DNA of 64,000 nucleotides from an uncultured Chlorobiaceae bacterium (GCA_903882665.1 CAIRXW010000038.1:47686-111685), one strand, 5' to 3'; counted from the stretch's first letter, positions 17,030 through 26,163 are shown. Notes: generated from the letters alone by a model not told the origin. A program made the numbers and translations.

Positions 17030-17287
17030 TCATGCCAGAACCTTGTCTGTAATACTACCGGTTACTTTCCATTTGGCTTCGATGGTATCGACGGACAAAT
17101 CGGCGCCGCAGGCCCATTCAACAAAATAGCCACCGTTCGAAATCTCCATAAACTCGGCTACTGTTTTTAACGCTTCAAAAGCTTCGTATTGCAGGTACGG
17201 ATTCACATCAAATTCACCGACACGACCATCATCAGCAACAATGGTTATCGTTTTATCTTGGTGAGGTGTAATGTTCATGATTTTCAT
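17030..17287 (-). CDS. DUF2442-family protein
   Basis: 85 aa. Sequence ITPHQDKTITIVADDGRVGEFDVNPYL...FEALKTVAEFMEISNGGYFVEWACGADLSVDTIEAKW is typical of DUF2442, small proteins regularly found next to DUF4160 proteins. Its ATG overlaps the DUF4160 stop by four bases, so the two are translated together. The pair has the size and layout of a toxin-antitoxin module, and its position in an island of such modules supports that, but no activity is known from the sequence. The gene looks intact. Confidence 0.8.
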   Translation of the reverse strand: MKIMNITPHQDKTITIVADDGRVGEFDVNPYLQYEAFEALKTVAEFMEISNGGYFVEWACGADLSVDTIEAKWKVTGSITDKVLA

Positions 17288-17541
17288 TGGTCAAGCCCCT
17301 TGATTGTAAAAGGTTTTCTGCCATTGACAGCCAGTTCCCAATCAGCGATAAGATCGTCTCTATGAATTTCAATCCAAGCTACGACAAGTTTGTGCTTGTT
17401 CGGTGTCAACTCACCAGCGAGAAGAATCCCGTCAGGAATAGAATACACTCCAACCAGTCCCTGATAATCTGCATGAATATGGGGAATAAAGTGCTTTTCA
17501 GTGTCGCGGAAAAACATACGAATAAGCACCCCGTAAAACAT
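17284..17541 (-). CDS. DUF4160-family protein, start codon uncertain
   Basis: 85 aa from the ATG at 17541: MFYGVLIRMFFRDTEKHFIPHIHADYQG, then GELTPNKHKLVVAWIEIHRDDLIADWELAVNG. The HIHADYQ...WIEIHRDDLIADWE pattern defines DUF4160. Relatives usually start MPTIS-MFYG; here the upstream codons read ATC CCA ACC ATA TCG ATG, so the family's normal ATG appears to be ATC and translation would have to begin at the internal ATG with no good ribosome-binding site. It forms a coupled pair with DUF2442. Confidence 0.75.
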   Translation of the reverse strand: MFYGVLIRMFFRDTEKHFIPHIHADYQGLVGVYSIPDGILLAGELTPNKHKLVVAWIEIHRDDLIADWELAVNGRKPFTIKGLDQ

Positions 17542-18216
17542 CGATATGGTTGGGATAAAAAGATCAAATTCACCATTTATTACTTTAATGTCAAGGTTAA
17601 TTTTTTATTTCGGATCGACAAAGATGCTGGTAACACACGATTTCCAACAAGAGAATGTGACGTCATGTTGTGAAACCCAATAAGATTGTTTGTAGTAATG
17701 TTTGGAATATATATATCCATCAATACATACTGAAGAAAAAACACAAATACGGATTTATAGGAATTCAGATAATGAGCATGAGTGTACCAAGCCTGATCGA
17801 TCATAACAAAAGTTGATCATGTAAAGCACTTTAATAAATATCATTACGTTGTTTACTTTACATAACTAATATTATACAACAAATCGCAGTAAATATAAAC
17901 AGCTATTCTGCGGTTAACTTTTTTCAAGTTTCATGTCCGGGTTTATCCGTCACCTGATTTGGTTTGGTTTTGTCGCCACTTTGGCAAACGCGTTGTTATC
18001 ACGATCTAAATTGAATCCGAGGCGCAACACGTTGTCCTTAACATATCCGGCACATATCTTTTTGCACGACAAATGAAAATTATTCCAATCACTCTTGAGT
18101 TACGCCATTAATATTTATGAGCCGAGCTGAAGTTCCGCGTTCCCGGATTGCTAATGTAGAAACTCCAAAGTACACCAATACAGGCATCGTAAGCCTGATC
18201 TTAAGAATATATTCCA
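17542..18216. other. 675-bp AT-rich intergenic stretch
   Basis: No gene recognised. It contains the right-hand copy of repeat R1 (17722-17760) and must hold the promoter of the DUF4160/DUF2442 pair. The ORF at 18117-18305 overlaps the next gene and looks random. It marks the right edge of the toxin-antitoxin island. Confidence 0.5.
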
Positions 18217-20097
18217 TTAATGTTTGCGGCTCATTATCAGAACCATATTCCCATATAACTCATGAATCACCACCTTATCCTGGTTCTGAGAAAAGGAGAT
18301 GTTAGATGGAATGGATGAGGTAACATGAAACCCTGAAGGTACACTTAAGGTCAGTCCTTGAATTTTTTGGGGCGCGTTGATTGAAACCCTTAAGCCGGTA
18401 GCGGTGGTCTTGACATCAACTCCCACATCATCTCTGGCAGACCAGAATGCCCCAAACTCACGCAACGCACCAAACCACGCCCTTTCATGATTAGCTTTTA
18501 TAAATTTCCGCTCGTATTCTAACTTCTCCCCGGTGTCATCGGGGTGAATTAATATTACAAAGAGGCCGCCATACTCAGCTAATCTATCTGCAATATCAAT
18601 GCTACTTTGGAAACGATCAACAAGACTTGGCGTCTCCTGATCCTCGATGGTTACCGGGAATTCAAATATATTGGTTTGAAAATTTTGGCGCAAATTATTG
18701 GATAATCTAAAGGGAAGGTGGGTTAATGCATTATTGGCAGTCACAGAAGAATCATATTTATAACCTGTAGCTTCAAGCATTTGCGATAAAGTTGAAGGAA
18801 TCCTTAAGTAACCTGCCCTAAAACTTTCCACCTGAAACCCAGGAAGAACTTGTTCCAGTAAAAATCTACTAACACGTAACTCACCAAAAACAGATGCATT
18901 ATCGGTATGCTTCTTATCCCGTATATAAGGACGGTATTCGGGGTACACTTCATCGCCGACACCAAGTGGCATCGTATTAAAAAGCAAAGAATGGGAAACC
19001 GAGTGACTGGCTATCTCCATGCCCATAGATCGCAAGCTCGCCAAATAGGGAATAGTTTCATTGTTAAAAAATGCAAAATCATTCCAGTCTTTAGTATATT
19101 TTGTTTGGACAAAATAAGTGGCTTTGATGTCCAAAGATCGCTCCAGTTTTGCATATTCCACCGCATTCTTGAACGCCGGACCGTAATCAATGTCGTGGGT
19201 CATGATAGCCGTCAGGAGCTTGCCTTCAGGTACAGTATTTAAGGTTACGGCGACAGGCTCACGAGCTTTATATATCTCCTTTATCAGGCGTAAAAATACA
19301 TCCAGGGTGGGTTCATAGCCATCGACGTAAGTACGAGATACCTCCATCCTGTTATTGTAACCCGTAAGCAATAAGAAACCCAGGTCAACACCAAATGCAT
19401 AGGTCATCCCGGTCCCAATTGAATGGGTGATGATGGCAGCCGTACCATCTTCAAATTGTGCGACCTGATCTGTTGGATTGAGGTATCCCATGCTTACAGA
19501 AGCGTATTGGCTGGAAGCTTTGCTGGAAAATGGAAATACTCTTTCATGCGGATCTTGAAATATTTTTGTCATTGAATTTGAGGAACTGAGCGAAATTTGA
19601 TGCCTTGAATTCGACTGAATAGCTTGCGCAAAACCAAATACCCGCTTTAGATCATCTTTTACCATAATTCCAATAAGCGTTCCTCCTGATGCTGGAAATG
19701 CTGAGAGCGCGCTCATTTCCTCATGAGTTAAATCCACGGATGAGGCCCCTGGATAGACCAAAACTACTTTGTGACGTAGCGCTTCACGGTAGTCGCGAGT
19801 CACTCGAAATGGTATTCCAATGCTTTTTAATCCATGCGCCAAGCCCAGCCAGGCAGAGTCTGTATTGAATAAAAGAACAGCCAATCGACTATTTTCACCA
19901 CGATTAAAGTCTTCCCACTTTGTTTGGTCTGGAGGTGGAAGTTTTGAGATTGAGCCGGGGCCATGAACCCCAGGAAAAATATGTTCTGACTCTTGATTAT
20001 GAAAATCTTTAAGAGCATAGATTGCTATCGCAAGAGATAAAACAACCGCTGAAAGCTTAAGACCAATGCTCATTTTGCGCGACTGATGCTTTGACAT
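18217..20097 (-). CDS. Membrane-anchored polysaccharide deacetylase-like (NodB-fold) protein
   Basis: 626 aa. One N-terminal membrane segment (residues about 12-28, LKLSAVVLSLAIAIYAL) then a large extracytoplasmic part. Residues about 60-270 resemble a glutamine-amidotransferase-like/unknown domain. From about residue 295 the NodB homology domain is visible: THDIDYG (metal Asp pair), SHSVSHS (His pair), ESFRAGYLR and LIHPDD. It probably removes acetyl groups from a surface polysaccharide or acts as a non-catalytic relative. No glycosyltransferase lies nearby. DNA is more AT-rich than the flanking housekeeping genes, which fits acquisition together with the island to its left. Confidence 0.75.
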   Translation of the reverse strand: MSKHQSRKMSIGLKLSAVVLSLAIAIYALKDFHNQESEHIFPGVHGPGSISKLPPPDQTKWEDFNRGENSRLAVLLFNTDSAWLGLAHGLKSIGIPFRVTRDYREALRHKVVLVYPGASSVDLTHEEMSALSAFPASGGTLIGIMVKDDLKRVFGFAQAIQSNSRHQISLSSSNSMTKIFQDPHERVFPFSSKASSQYASVSMGYLNPTDQVAQFEDGTAAIITHSIGTGMTYAFGVDLGFLLLTGYNNRMEVSRTYVDGYEPTLDVFLRLIKEIYKAREPVAVTLNTVPEGKLLTAIMTHDIDYGPAFKNAVEYAKLERSLDIKATYFVQTKYTKDWNDFAFFNNETIPYLASLRSMGMEIASHSVSHSLLFNTMPLGVGDEVYPEYRPYIRDKKHTDNASVFGELRVSRFLLEQVLPGFQVESFRAGYLRIPSTLSQMLEATGYKYDSSVTANNALTHLPFRLSNNLRQNFQTNIFEFPVTIEDQETPSLVDRFQSSIDIADRLAEYGGLFVILIHPDDTGEKLEYERKFIKANHERAWFGALREFGAFWSARDDVGVDVKTTATGLRVSINAPQKIQGLTLSVPSGFHVTSSIPSNISFSQNQDKVVIHELYGNMVLIMSRKH

Positions 20098-20154
20098 ATT
20101 TTCTTTTTCTTAGCAGTTATTATCTCACGCATGATTACCACCGTAAAGAAGGTA

Positions 20155-20700
20155 TCATTTCGTGTCACTTTGGACAAATTTGCTGTGCATGTCGCTGGTC
20201 AGCGATTCAATATGCTGGCTGAGCTCTTTAACGAGTTCAGTCAGTTGCGTATTCTGTTGAAGCAACACAAGCAGTTGTTCTGACTGTTGCACGGCAAGGG
20301 TCTGGCGCTCTTCGCTTGCTTTGGCAAGTGCTTCCCGGTGTTGTGCGTCGGCGTCAGCATGCGCCTTGTCGCGGTCGGCTTGTCGAGTCTGTGCAAGCAG
20401 AATAAGCGGGGCTGCATAGGCTGCCTGGAGGCTGAAGGCTAAATTGAGCAAGATAAAGGGGTAAAGATCAAACCTGGCAAAACCAGTGGCGTTCAGGCTT
20501 ATCCAGATGGCGACGATGACCGTCTGACCGACAAGAAACACAGGTGTTCCAAAAAATCGGGCAAAAGCCTCCGCTTTGAGTGAGAACCAGTCGTCACCGA
20601 AAACTGAGCCAAGATGAATATGTGGAAAATGGAATCGGAAGTAATTGTTTGGCACTTCGGTGGTTGGGGTCGTATCCGGTTGTTTTGAGATGGTTTCCAT
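20155..20700 (-). CDS. DUF1003 membrane protein
   Basis: 181 aa from the ATG at 20700, which has AAAGGAG eight bases upstream; the longer ORF runs back through the terminator of the next gene. Two membrane helices: FLVGQTVIVAIWISLN and FILLNLAFSLQAAYAAPLILLAQ, the DUF1003 signature, with RFF at their start. The C-terminal half is a cytoplasmic coiled coil (DKAHADADAQHREALAKASEERQ...LLQQNTQLTELVKEL). Family function unknown; no clear partner in the neighbourhood. Confidence 0.85.
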   Translation of the reverse strand: METISKQPDTTPTTEVPNNYFRFHFPHIHLGSVFGDDWFSLKAEAFARFFGTPVFLVGQTVIVAIWISLNATGFARFDLYPFILLNLAFSLQAAYAAPLILLAQTRQADRDKAHADADAQHREALAKASEERQTLAVQQSEQLLVLLQQNTQLTELVKELSQHIESLTSDMHSKFVQSDTK

Positions 20701-20723
20701 ACAATCTCCTTTGTTTAAATAAG

Positions 20724-20757
20724 AAACCCGGACAAAACTTGCGTCCTGTCCGGGTTT
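20724..20757 (-). terminator. Intrinsic terminator after the RRM protein
   Basis: Perfect 11-bp stem AAACCCGGACA (20724-20734) with TGTCCGGGTTT (20747-20757), 12-nt loop, 22 bp beyond the stop of the RNA-binding protein gene on the minus strand. Confidence 0.85.
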
Positions 20758-20779
20758 TTGGTAAAAATAGCCGAAAAGC

Positions 20780-21067
20780 TTAGTAGCGATCTCTTCTTGG
20801 CGACCTTTCTTCGCGAGGTCTTTCTTCGCGAGGTTTCGCTTCATTCACCGTTACGGTGCGGCCATTCAAATCTTTGCCGTTCATAGATTCGATAGCTTCA
20901 CGAGCTTCACTGTCCTTAGGCATTTCAACAAATCCAAAACCCTTGGAGCGGCCTGAAAACTTGTCGTTGATAATGCTCGCGTTTGCAACCTCTCCAAACT
21001 CGGAGAAAGCATCACGAAGATCATCCTCAGAAACAGTATAAGCCAAATTACCGATGTAAATATTCAT
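20780..21067 (-). CDS. RRM-domain RNA-binding protein
   Basis: 95 aa from the ATG at 21067; the 20 residues before it in the track are not part of the family. It is a single RNA recognition motif: RNP2 IYIGNL at residues 3-8 and RNP1 KGFGFVEM near residue 43, followed by a short Arg/Glu-rich tail (REERPREERSPRRDRY). Proteins of this type in cyanobacteria and green sulfur bacteria respond to cold or stress and chaperone RNA. The long leader upstream (about 60 bases before the ORF's first Met) could be a regulated 5' UTR, but I see no defined element. Confidence 0.9.
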   Translation of the reverse strand: MNIYIGNLAYTVSEDDLRDAFSEFGEVANASIINDKFSGRSKGFGFVEMPKDSEAREAIESMNGKDLNGRTVTVNEAKPREERPREERSPRRDRY

Positions 21068-21435
21068 TTTTAATATCAGTGTACATGTGCATTGATAGAG
21101 AGAGATACCTGCAAGTAACCAAAGCACAAATTACTTGAATAGCGATCAGCCAACCATTGACTGAATTCTATATCAAGTTTAACGTAATTACCGGCCGTTT
21201 TCAAACATAAAATGCATTGAGTGAATTATTTCTGAAATATTTTATCCAGGCGAGGCGCATACCGGTTGTAAAAATTGATGCTAAAGAATTAAAAAAAAAT
21301 GCGTTACATCAATTTTTTCAAAAAATCAAGAATGTCGAGCCTATTTCGGACAGACAAAAAAAAGGCAGGAATTGTGGTTCCTGCCTTTTTTAATACCAAA
21401 AGCATGGCGCTCAATGGCGGATAATCATGAATAGA
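21068..21435. other. Intergenic stretch with the terminator of aclA
   Basis: Promoter region of the RRM gene (right to left) and, at 21356-21391, the terminator that ends the aclBA operon. No gene seen. Confidence 0.5.
21356..21391 (-). terminator. Intrinsic terminator of the aclBA operon
   Basis: GGCAGGAA (21364-21371) pairs with TTCCTGCC (21378-21385), 6-nt loop, flanked by eight A on one side and six T on the other, so it works in either direction. It lies 45 bp beyond the aclA stop. Confidence 0.88.
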
Positions 21436-23268
21436 CTACTTTTTTTCTGGTACTTCGCGCTCTTCCTTGACGGCATAGTTGATCAGATAGTCGTAGAGCC
21501 TGATAAGGCGCGAATTCTGATTGTTCTGATCGATCCAGTGACCAATCATACCGATGGTACGAGCCAGAACGAAGAAGCCGTTGAGTGAGTATTCCGGGAA
21601 GTCAAGATCCACAAGAATGCAGCCGATGGTGCCGTCTACGTTCAGGATGAGGTTATCCTTCTTGGCTGTGGTAATCTTTTCGACCTGAAGTGCATAGTCG
21701 AGGCAAGGGGTATGCAGCGTCGTCTGCTTTGTAACGTATTCAACCAGATATTTTACCCGTTTATCCGGATTTTTGACGCTCTTCACCCTGTGGCCGATGC
21801 CCGGAACCGGACCGACATTCTGCTTCATCCAGTTCAGAAATCCCGGGATATCATTCGGATACTCCTTGACGCCGTACTTGAAATATTTTCCGGCATTGGT
21901 AACTGCGCCGCCGAATCTTGGCCCGATCATGGTCATGCCTGCAGAGACCGCCTGTGGCAGGTCGATTCCTGCACATGCGGCAATAATGGCGCCGAATGCG
22001 CCGGAAACTGCCGGGCCGTGGTCGGCTGAAATCATGATAATGCGTTTGATGATTTCAGACTCTTCTTTTGATGGAAGTTTTTTGTTCCACAAAAGACCGA
22101 TAACGTCCTCGATGCCATATCCTTTCTCGCACAGTTCTGATGCGGCATAGCCAACGTAACGGGGCTCTTCTCCACGGTCGTCAGAAATGGTGGTACGAAT
22201 AAGGGGTTCGACAATGACGTCGCCCTGCTTCATGACCTCCTGAACACTCGGAGGAAGTGCTGGAAGGAGTGCCTCCTCAAGTTCTGCTTCCGGTTTTATC
22301 ACGCCACTCTTGAGCAACTCCTGGTAAACTTGCTTGATCGCCTTGCTGAGTCCACCGAAGGTCTCGGGAACAACGGCTCCAGCTTCCCGCAGTGCATTGA
22401 TTTTCGAGCGTGCTGATCCAAGCCCTTTTTTACCCTCTTTTGCACCGGCATGTCCGAATTTCATTCCCTGGGGAAGTACATCCTGGCAGGTTCCACCGAT
22501 TGAAGCGATCACTTTAATGCGTCGTATCTCTTTGCCGAGCCATTCAGCAGCCTCTTCTTCAAGCGTTCCGCCAACCTCTCCGATGATAACGACAGCCTTG
22601 GTGTCTGGATCGTTTTCAAACATATTGAGGTAGGTGACGAAGTCCGTACCTGGATAGGAGTCTCCGCCGATAGCTACGGCCGAAGTGATTCCATTACCAT
22701 TCTGGGCACAGAGCCACATCGCTTCGTTCGAAAGTCCGCCTGACTTGGTGATGACACCAAATGAACCTGGACGGTAAAGGTTACAAAGTTTCAGGTTTTT
22801 AAACTCTCCACCAATAACGCCAAGGCGACACTCTCCTGCCGACATGATACCAATCGAGGATGGTCCGTTGAAAATTTTGCCTTTCTCAATTGCATACTTG
22901 CGCAGTCGTTTGGCATCTTTTTCCGGAACCCCTTCGGTAATCATGGTCACAAGCTTGATCCCTTTTGCATCAAGCGCCTCTTTTGCTGACTGGTATGCAC
23001 GGGATGCGCCGATATAGATAAGCGCGGTATTGATTTGAGGGTTCTCCTCAAGAGCTTTTTCGAGCGAGGAGTAAACAGTAACATTGTTCAGCTCCCCTCC
23101 CCGGTAAATCTCTTTCTGCTGGCCCTCTTCCGGCGGGTAAACAAACGCCTGCACCGTCAGCGACCGGTTAATCAGAAAGTCGAACTGAGCCATCCGCCTT
23201 GCAGCATTCACTCCAGCAATACCGCCAATGATGACCGCTCGTGTATCCTTATTTGCTAAAATACTCAC
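21436..23268 (-). CDS. aclA: ATP-citrate lyase, large subunit (AclA)
   Basis: 610 aa, matching the large subunit of the two-gene ATP-citrate lyase of Chlorobium. The N-terminal part is succinyl-CoA-synthetase-like: the phosphohistidine lies in KFGHAGAKEGKKG near residue 273, preceded by GPSSIGI and KSGGLSNEA. The C-terminal ~230 residues form the citrate-synthase-like domain (SADHGPAVSGAFGA; GIGHRVKSVKNPDKRV near residue 490). With AclB it cleaves citrate to acetyl-CoA and oxaloacetate at the cost of ATP, the key step of the reductive TCA cycle in green sulfur bacteria. It lies 61 bp behind aclB and ends at a strong terminator. Confidence 0.95.
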   Translation of the reverse strand: MSILANKDTRAVIIGGIAGVNAARRMAQFDFLINRSLTVQAFVYPPEEGQQKEIYRGGELNNVTVYSSLEKALEENPQINTALIYIGASRAYQSAKEALDAKGIKLVTMITEGVPEKDAKRLRKYAIEKGKIFNGPSSIGIMSAGECRLGVIGGEFKNLKLCNLYRPGSFGVITKSGGLSNEAMWLCAQNGNGITSAVAIGGDSYPGTDFVTYLNMFENDPDTKAVVIIGEVGGTLEEEAAEWLGKEIRRIKVIASIGGTCQDVLPQGMKFGHAGAKEGKKGLGSARSKINALREAGAVVPETFGGLSKAIKQVYQELLKSGVIKPEAELEEALLPALPPSVQEVMKQGDVIVEPLIRTTISDDRGEEPRYVGYAASELCEKGYGIEDVIGLLWNKKLPSKEESEIIKRIIMISADHGPAVSGAFGAIIAACAGIDLPQAVSAGMTMIGPRFGGAVTNAGKYFKYGVKEYPNDIPGFLNWMKQNVGPVPGIGHRVKSVKNPDKRVKYLVEYVTKQTTLHTPCLDYALQVEKITTAKKDNLILNVDGTIGCILVDLDFPEYSLNGFFVLARTIGMIGHWIDQNNQNSRLIRLYDYLINYAVKEEREVPEKK

Positions 23269-23329
23269 GATTCTTACGGTTTATAAGTTAGAAGTTTCTC
23301 TTTGGGGTTCCTGCGATACCGCCTTGCTG

Positions 23330-24526
23330 TTATGAATTCAGGGCAAGGTCAACAATATCGGTCATAGGCATGCTGCGATCGTAAACATGGATGTCGAATC
23401 CTTCTTCTTGCAGCTTTTTCATTGCGGCAAGTCCCTGGTTTTCATTCGGTCCACCGCGTCTGACCCAAATTTGCACATTTTCAAGATACCCTTTCGATTT
23501 GCTCTCACGGAATCCGTTGATAATGCCGCTGAAGGTCGCCTTGACATCAGTGAAATTGGCTATGGCACCGCCGACAATAATATGTTTGATATGGGGAAGT
23601 CGGCAGATAGTCTCTGTCAGAGCCTCTACTGCCCAGTCCGGAGGATCACCGGAATATTCTGCGTAATTGGCAATGGAACCACCTCTGGCGACCACAGCAT
23701 CAGAATAAAAGACCGAAGCGCCACCGCCAGCCGTAAGCAGTGCAATGTCTCCACCCGGCACTTCAACCAGCTTGACCGATCCCTTGATACGGGCATCGAT
23801 ATCCATGATCTGCTGTTCAGCTTCAGTGTAAGAGCGTCCGATTTCGGAAACCGGTTTAAAATCCCAGTCAGCATGACGGAAGCGAGCGTCCCAATCAATG
23901 TTCATGACAGCATCAAGTGCAGCAAAGCGCATGTCACTCTTGCGTATGACAAGCGGATTGATTTCAATCGACTGTGCGTCTTCATCTTCAAAACAGAGAA
24001 TAAGACGTGATGCAATTTTAGCGACACGCTCAGCGATCTCACCCGTGAAACCAGCTTCATGGGCTGCTTCGGTAATACTTTCAAGAGTCGGCGTTTCATC
24101 AAGAGGAATGAAAAGCCGCTTTACGGTATCCCAGTTCTCTTCGATATCCACACCACCCTTGTTGGAAAGGAGAAGCTCGCTTCCGTCGCGGTTACCGGCA
24201 ATGGATAAATAGTACTCCTCATCATGGTCAAGCATCTCGGCAACAATAACCTGATGAACAACCGATGTACCGATTTCGCGTCCAATCATCTCTTTTGCTG
24301 CGTCATAAGCCTCGTCAAGATTCAGTCCAAGCTTGACCAGTCCGAGCTTGAATCGCCCTCCGATAGCTTCATGAGCTTTCACAACGAGTTTTGATTCTCT
24401 CAACCATTTATTAGCTTCCCCAAGCTGCGCAAGGCGGTCGGGATCCATGATAACAACATAATTTGGCACAGGAATGCCCCATTTGTTGAATAGTTTCATG
24501 GCTGGCCCTTCAAGTATCTTAGCCAT
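23330..24526 (-). CDS. aclB: ATP-citrate lyase, small subunit (AclB)
   Basis: 398 aa, the size of Chlorobium AclB. It is an ATP-grasp protein of the succinyl-CoA synthetase beta type: MAKILEGPAMKLFNKWGIPVPNYV at the N-terminus, VVKAHEAIGGRFKLGLVKLG in the ATP-grasp core, and SIEINPLVIRKSD, then a CoA-ligase-like C-terminal part with GGGASVFYSDAVV and IIVGGAIANFTDVKATFSGI. First gene of aclBA. Divergent from lgt, with a shared 110-bp AT-rich promoter region. This pair is the best single indicator that the window comes from an organism using the reverse TCA cycle. Confidence 0.95.
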   Translation of the reverse strand: MAKILEGPAMKLFNKWGIPVPNYVVIMDPDRLAQLGEANKWLRESKLVVKAHEAIGGRFKLGLVKLGLNLDEAYDAAKEMIGREIGTSVVHQVIVAEMLDHDEEYYLSIAGNRDGSELLLSNKGGVDIEENWDTVKRLFIPLDETPTLESITEAAHEAGFTGEIAERVAKIASRLILCFEDEDAQSIEINPLVIRKSDMRFAALDAVMNIDWDARFRHADWDFKPVSEIGRSYTEAEQQIMDIDARIKGSVKLVEVPGGDIALLTAGGGASVFYSDAVVARGGSIANYAEYSGDPPDWAVEALTETICRLPHIKHIIVGGAIANFTDVKATFSGIINGFRESKSKGYLENVQIWVRRGGPNENQGLAAMKKLQEEGFDIHVYDRSMPMTDIVDLALNS

Positions 24527-24636
24527 ACTATCGGATTTTGTATGTTAATGGGTAGAAACACTGCACAGAAAAGTGCAAGATTTTAAGTTAACTAAATATT
24601 TATTTGTTCCAATAGTTTCACAAATAAACGATCCTT

Positions 24637-25488
24637 ATGAATAATTTTCTGCTTTGGTGGCAGTCGTTGCCCTCACAGATGAATCCTGTGATCTTTTCCG
24701 CCGGTACATTTGCCATTCGCTGGTATGGCATGATGTATGTCATTGCCTTCGGAGTCGTCTATCTGCTGAGCCGTTATCGCATCGAGAGTGAAAAGCTTCC
24801 TTTTGAGCGCTCCTTTGTCGGTGATGGACTGACCTGGGCTATGGTTGGTGTTGTGCTGGGTGGTCGTCTGGGCTATATCCTTTTCTATGGATTAGGCTCT
24901 TTTCTTGCCGATCCTCTCGGCACGCTTATACCCTTTGTCTTTTCTCCGGGAGGATGTCGTTTTTCCGGCATTACCGGTATGTCCTATCATGGAGGGGTTA
25001 TCGGAGTCATTCTCGCACTTTTGCTCTTTACCCGCTCGCAGAAAAGAGGGTTTTTTGAAACATTTGACCTTTATATCCCGGCCATACCTCTTGGCTATAC
25101 CTTCGGTCGTCTTGGCAACTTCATCAACGGCGAACTCTATGGACGGGTGACCGATTCGGCATTCGGCATGTATTTCCCGCTTGCTCCTGCCTGGCAACTT
25201 CGCCATCCTTCTCAGCTTTATGAAGCATTTTTCGAAGGGATTGTGCTTTTTGTTGTCTTATGGTTCCTGCGTAAAAAATCCCCGTTTCCGGGGTTTCTCT
25301 CAGCAGTCTACCTCTTCGGTTACGGATTTGTCCGCTTTTTTATTGAATACGTGCGTGAACCTGATGCCCAGCTCGGCTTTGTCTTCCTGAATTTTTCGAT
25401 GGGTCAGGTGCTCTGTTTCATCATGATGATTGCTGGTGTGGCGGTGTTTCTCTTCAACAAGCCTTCGGCCCGCTCAACGGGAATGTAG
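24637..25488 (+). CDS. lgt: Prolipoprotein diacylglyceryl transferase
   Basis: 283 aa integral membrane enzyme with about seven helices. It shows the Lgt signature: IRWYGMMYVIAF at the start, VLGGRLGYILFY, MSYHGGVIGV, then GRLGNFINGELYG with the conserved Arg/Asn, and RHPSQLYEAFFEG. It transfers diacylglycerol from phosphatidylglycerol to the Cys of lipoprotein signal peptides, and so serves the lipobox proteins found here (phosphate-binding-like and BMP-type). Single gene; the next gene converges on it. Confidence 0.94.
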   Translation: MNNFLLWWQSLPSQMNPVIFSAGTFAIRWYGMMYVIAFGVVYLLSRYRIESEKLPFERSFVGDGLTWAMVGVVLGGRLGYILFYGLGSFLADPLGTLIPFVFSPGGCRFSGITGMSYHGGVIGVILALLLFTRSQKRGFFETFDLYIPAIPLGYTFGRLGNFINGELYGRVTDSAFGMYFPLAPAWQLRHPSQLYEAFFEGIVLFVVLWFLRKKSPFPGFLSAVYLFGYGFVRFFIEYVREPDAQLGFVFLNFSMGQVLCFIMMIAGVAVFLFNKPSARSTGM

Positions 25489-25521
25489 GAGTACCTCTTC
25501 CCCGCTGACGAAAAATCGGGG

Positions 25522-26163
25522 TCAGGCTTTTGGTTTCCGCAGAAAGATGTACCCCGTGAGGGCAATGAGCGCAGCAGCAACTCCCCAGATAAATAGCGCA
25601 AACCCCGATCCGCCCTCGTACATGCTGAAAATTCCGAAGAGAAAAAAGATGACCGCGGCCCCGATTTTTATGATGTTTTCAGGGAGTCGCGCTCCGAGCA
25701 TTTTTCCTGCAATAATTGCCAGCCCATCCGAAATCACCATTCCGATGGTTGAGCCGAGCCAGACCGGCAGAAAGGGATGTGTTGAAGCAAGGGTGATGGT
25801 GGAGAGCATGGTTTTGTCGCCAAGCTCAGCCATGAAGAAAGTTGAAAAGACCAGCCAGAAGGGGTTTATGCCGGTTTTGCAACTTTTTTCGTCGTCATCA
25901 AGCGTGTCTCCGCGAAGTGTCCAGAAACCGAAAGCAATAAAGGCAATACCGGCCACGAATTTGATCCACTCTGTCGGCAGTTTGTCGCCGATAAACCATC
26001 CAATGCCTGCCGAAAAAACGTGAATGGCAAGCGTTGCCCAGAAAATCCCCCATAATACAACGCTGGTATTGTAACAGGTTGCAAGCGTCAGGGCTACAAG
26101 CTGGGTTTTATCTCCAAGTTCAGCCAGAAAAATCATGACCAGCGATAGCCAGAATGCGTCCAT
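25522..26163 (-). CDS. Gdt1/TMEM165-family (UPF0016) membrane cation transporter
   Basis: 213 aa with six predicted membrane helices in two homologous halves, each carrying the family motif: [17 protein letters not shown] in the first and [19 protein letters not shown] in the second. The halves are separated by an acidic cytoplasmic loop ([13 protein letters not shown]). Members export Mn2+ or exchange Ca2+/H+ in bacteria, plants and yeast. In cyanobacteria close relatives supply or remove Mn2+ for photosynthesis; what it moves here is not visible from sequence. Monocistronic, convergent with lgt. Confidence 0.9.
   Translation of the reverse strand: MDAFWLSLVMIFLAELGDKTQLVALTLATCYNTSVVLWGIFWATLAIHVFSAGIGWFIGDKLPTEWIKFVAGIAFIAFGFWTLRGDTLDDDEKSCKTGINPFWLVFSTFFMAELGDKTMLSTITLASTHPFLPVWLGSTIGMVISDGLAIIAGKMLGARLPENIIKIGAAVIFFLFGIFSMYEGGSGFALFIWGVAAALIALTGYIFLRKPKA

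Larger units (their letters stand above)
15777..17760 (+). repeat. 39-bp imperfect direct repeat R1 (15777-15815 and 17722-17760)
   Basis: AATACATAtTGAAtAAAAAA begins the first copy and AATACATAcTGAAgAAAAAA the second; both end in TTTATAG. 32 of 39 positions agree with no gaps. The copies lie upstream of two minus-strand genes (retropepsin-like and DUF4160), so they may be shared promoter-side sequence or boundaries of inserted cassettes. Confidence 0.6.

Noticed and set aside
25430-26023. 197-codon plus ORF opposite the Gdt1-type gene
   Set aside because: Low-complexity shadow; the minus strand has the ELGDKT motifs and membrane helices.
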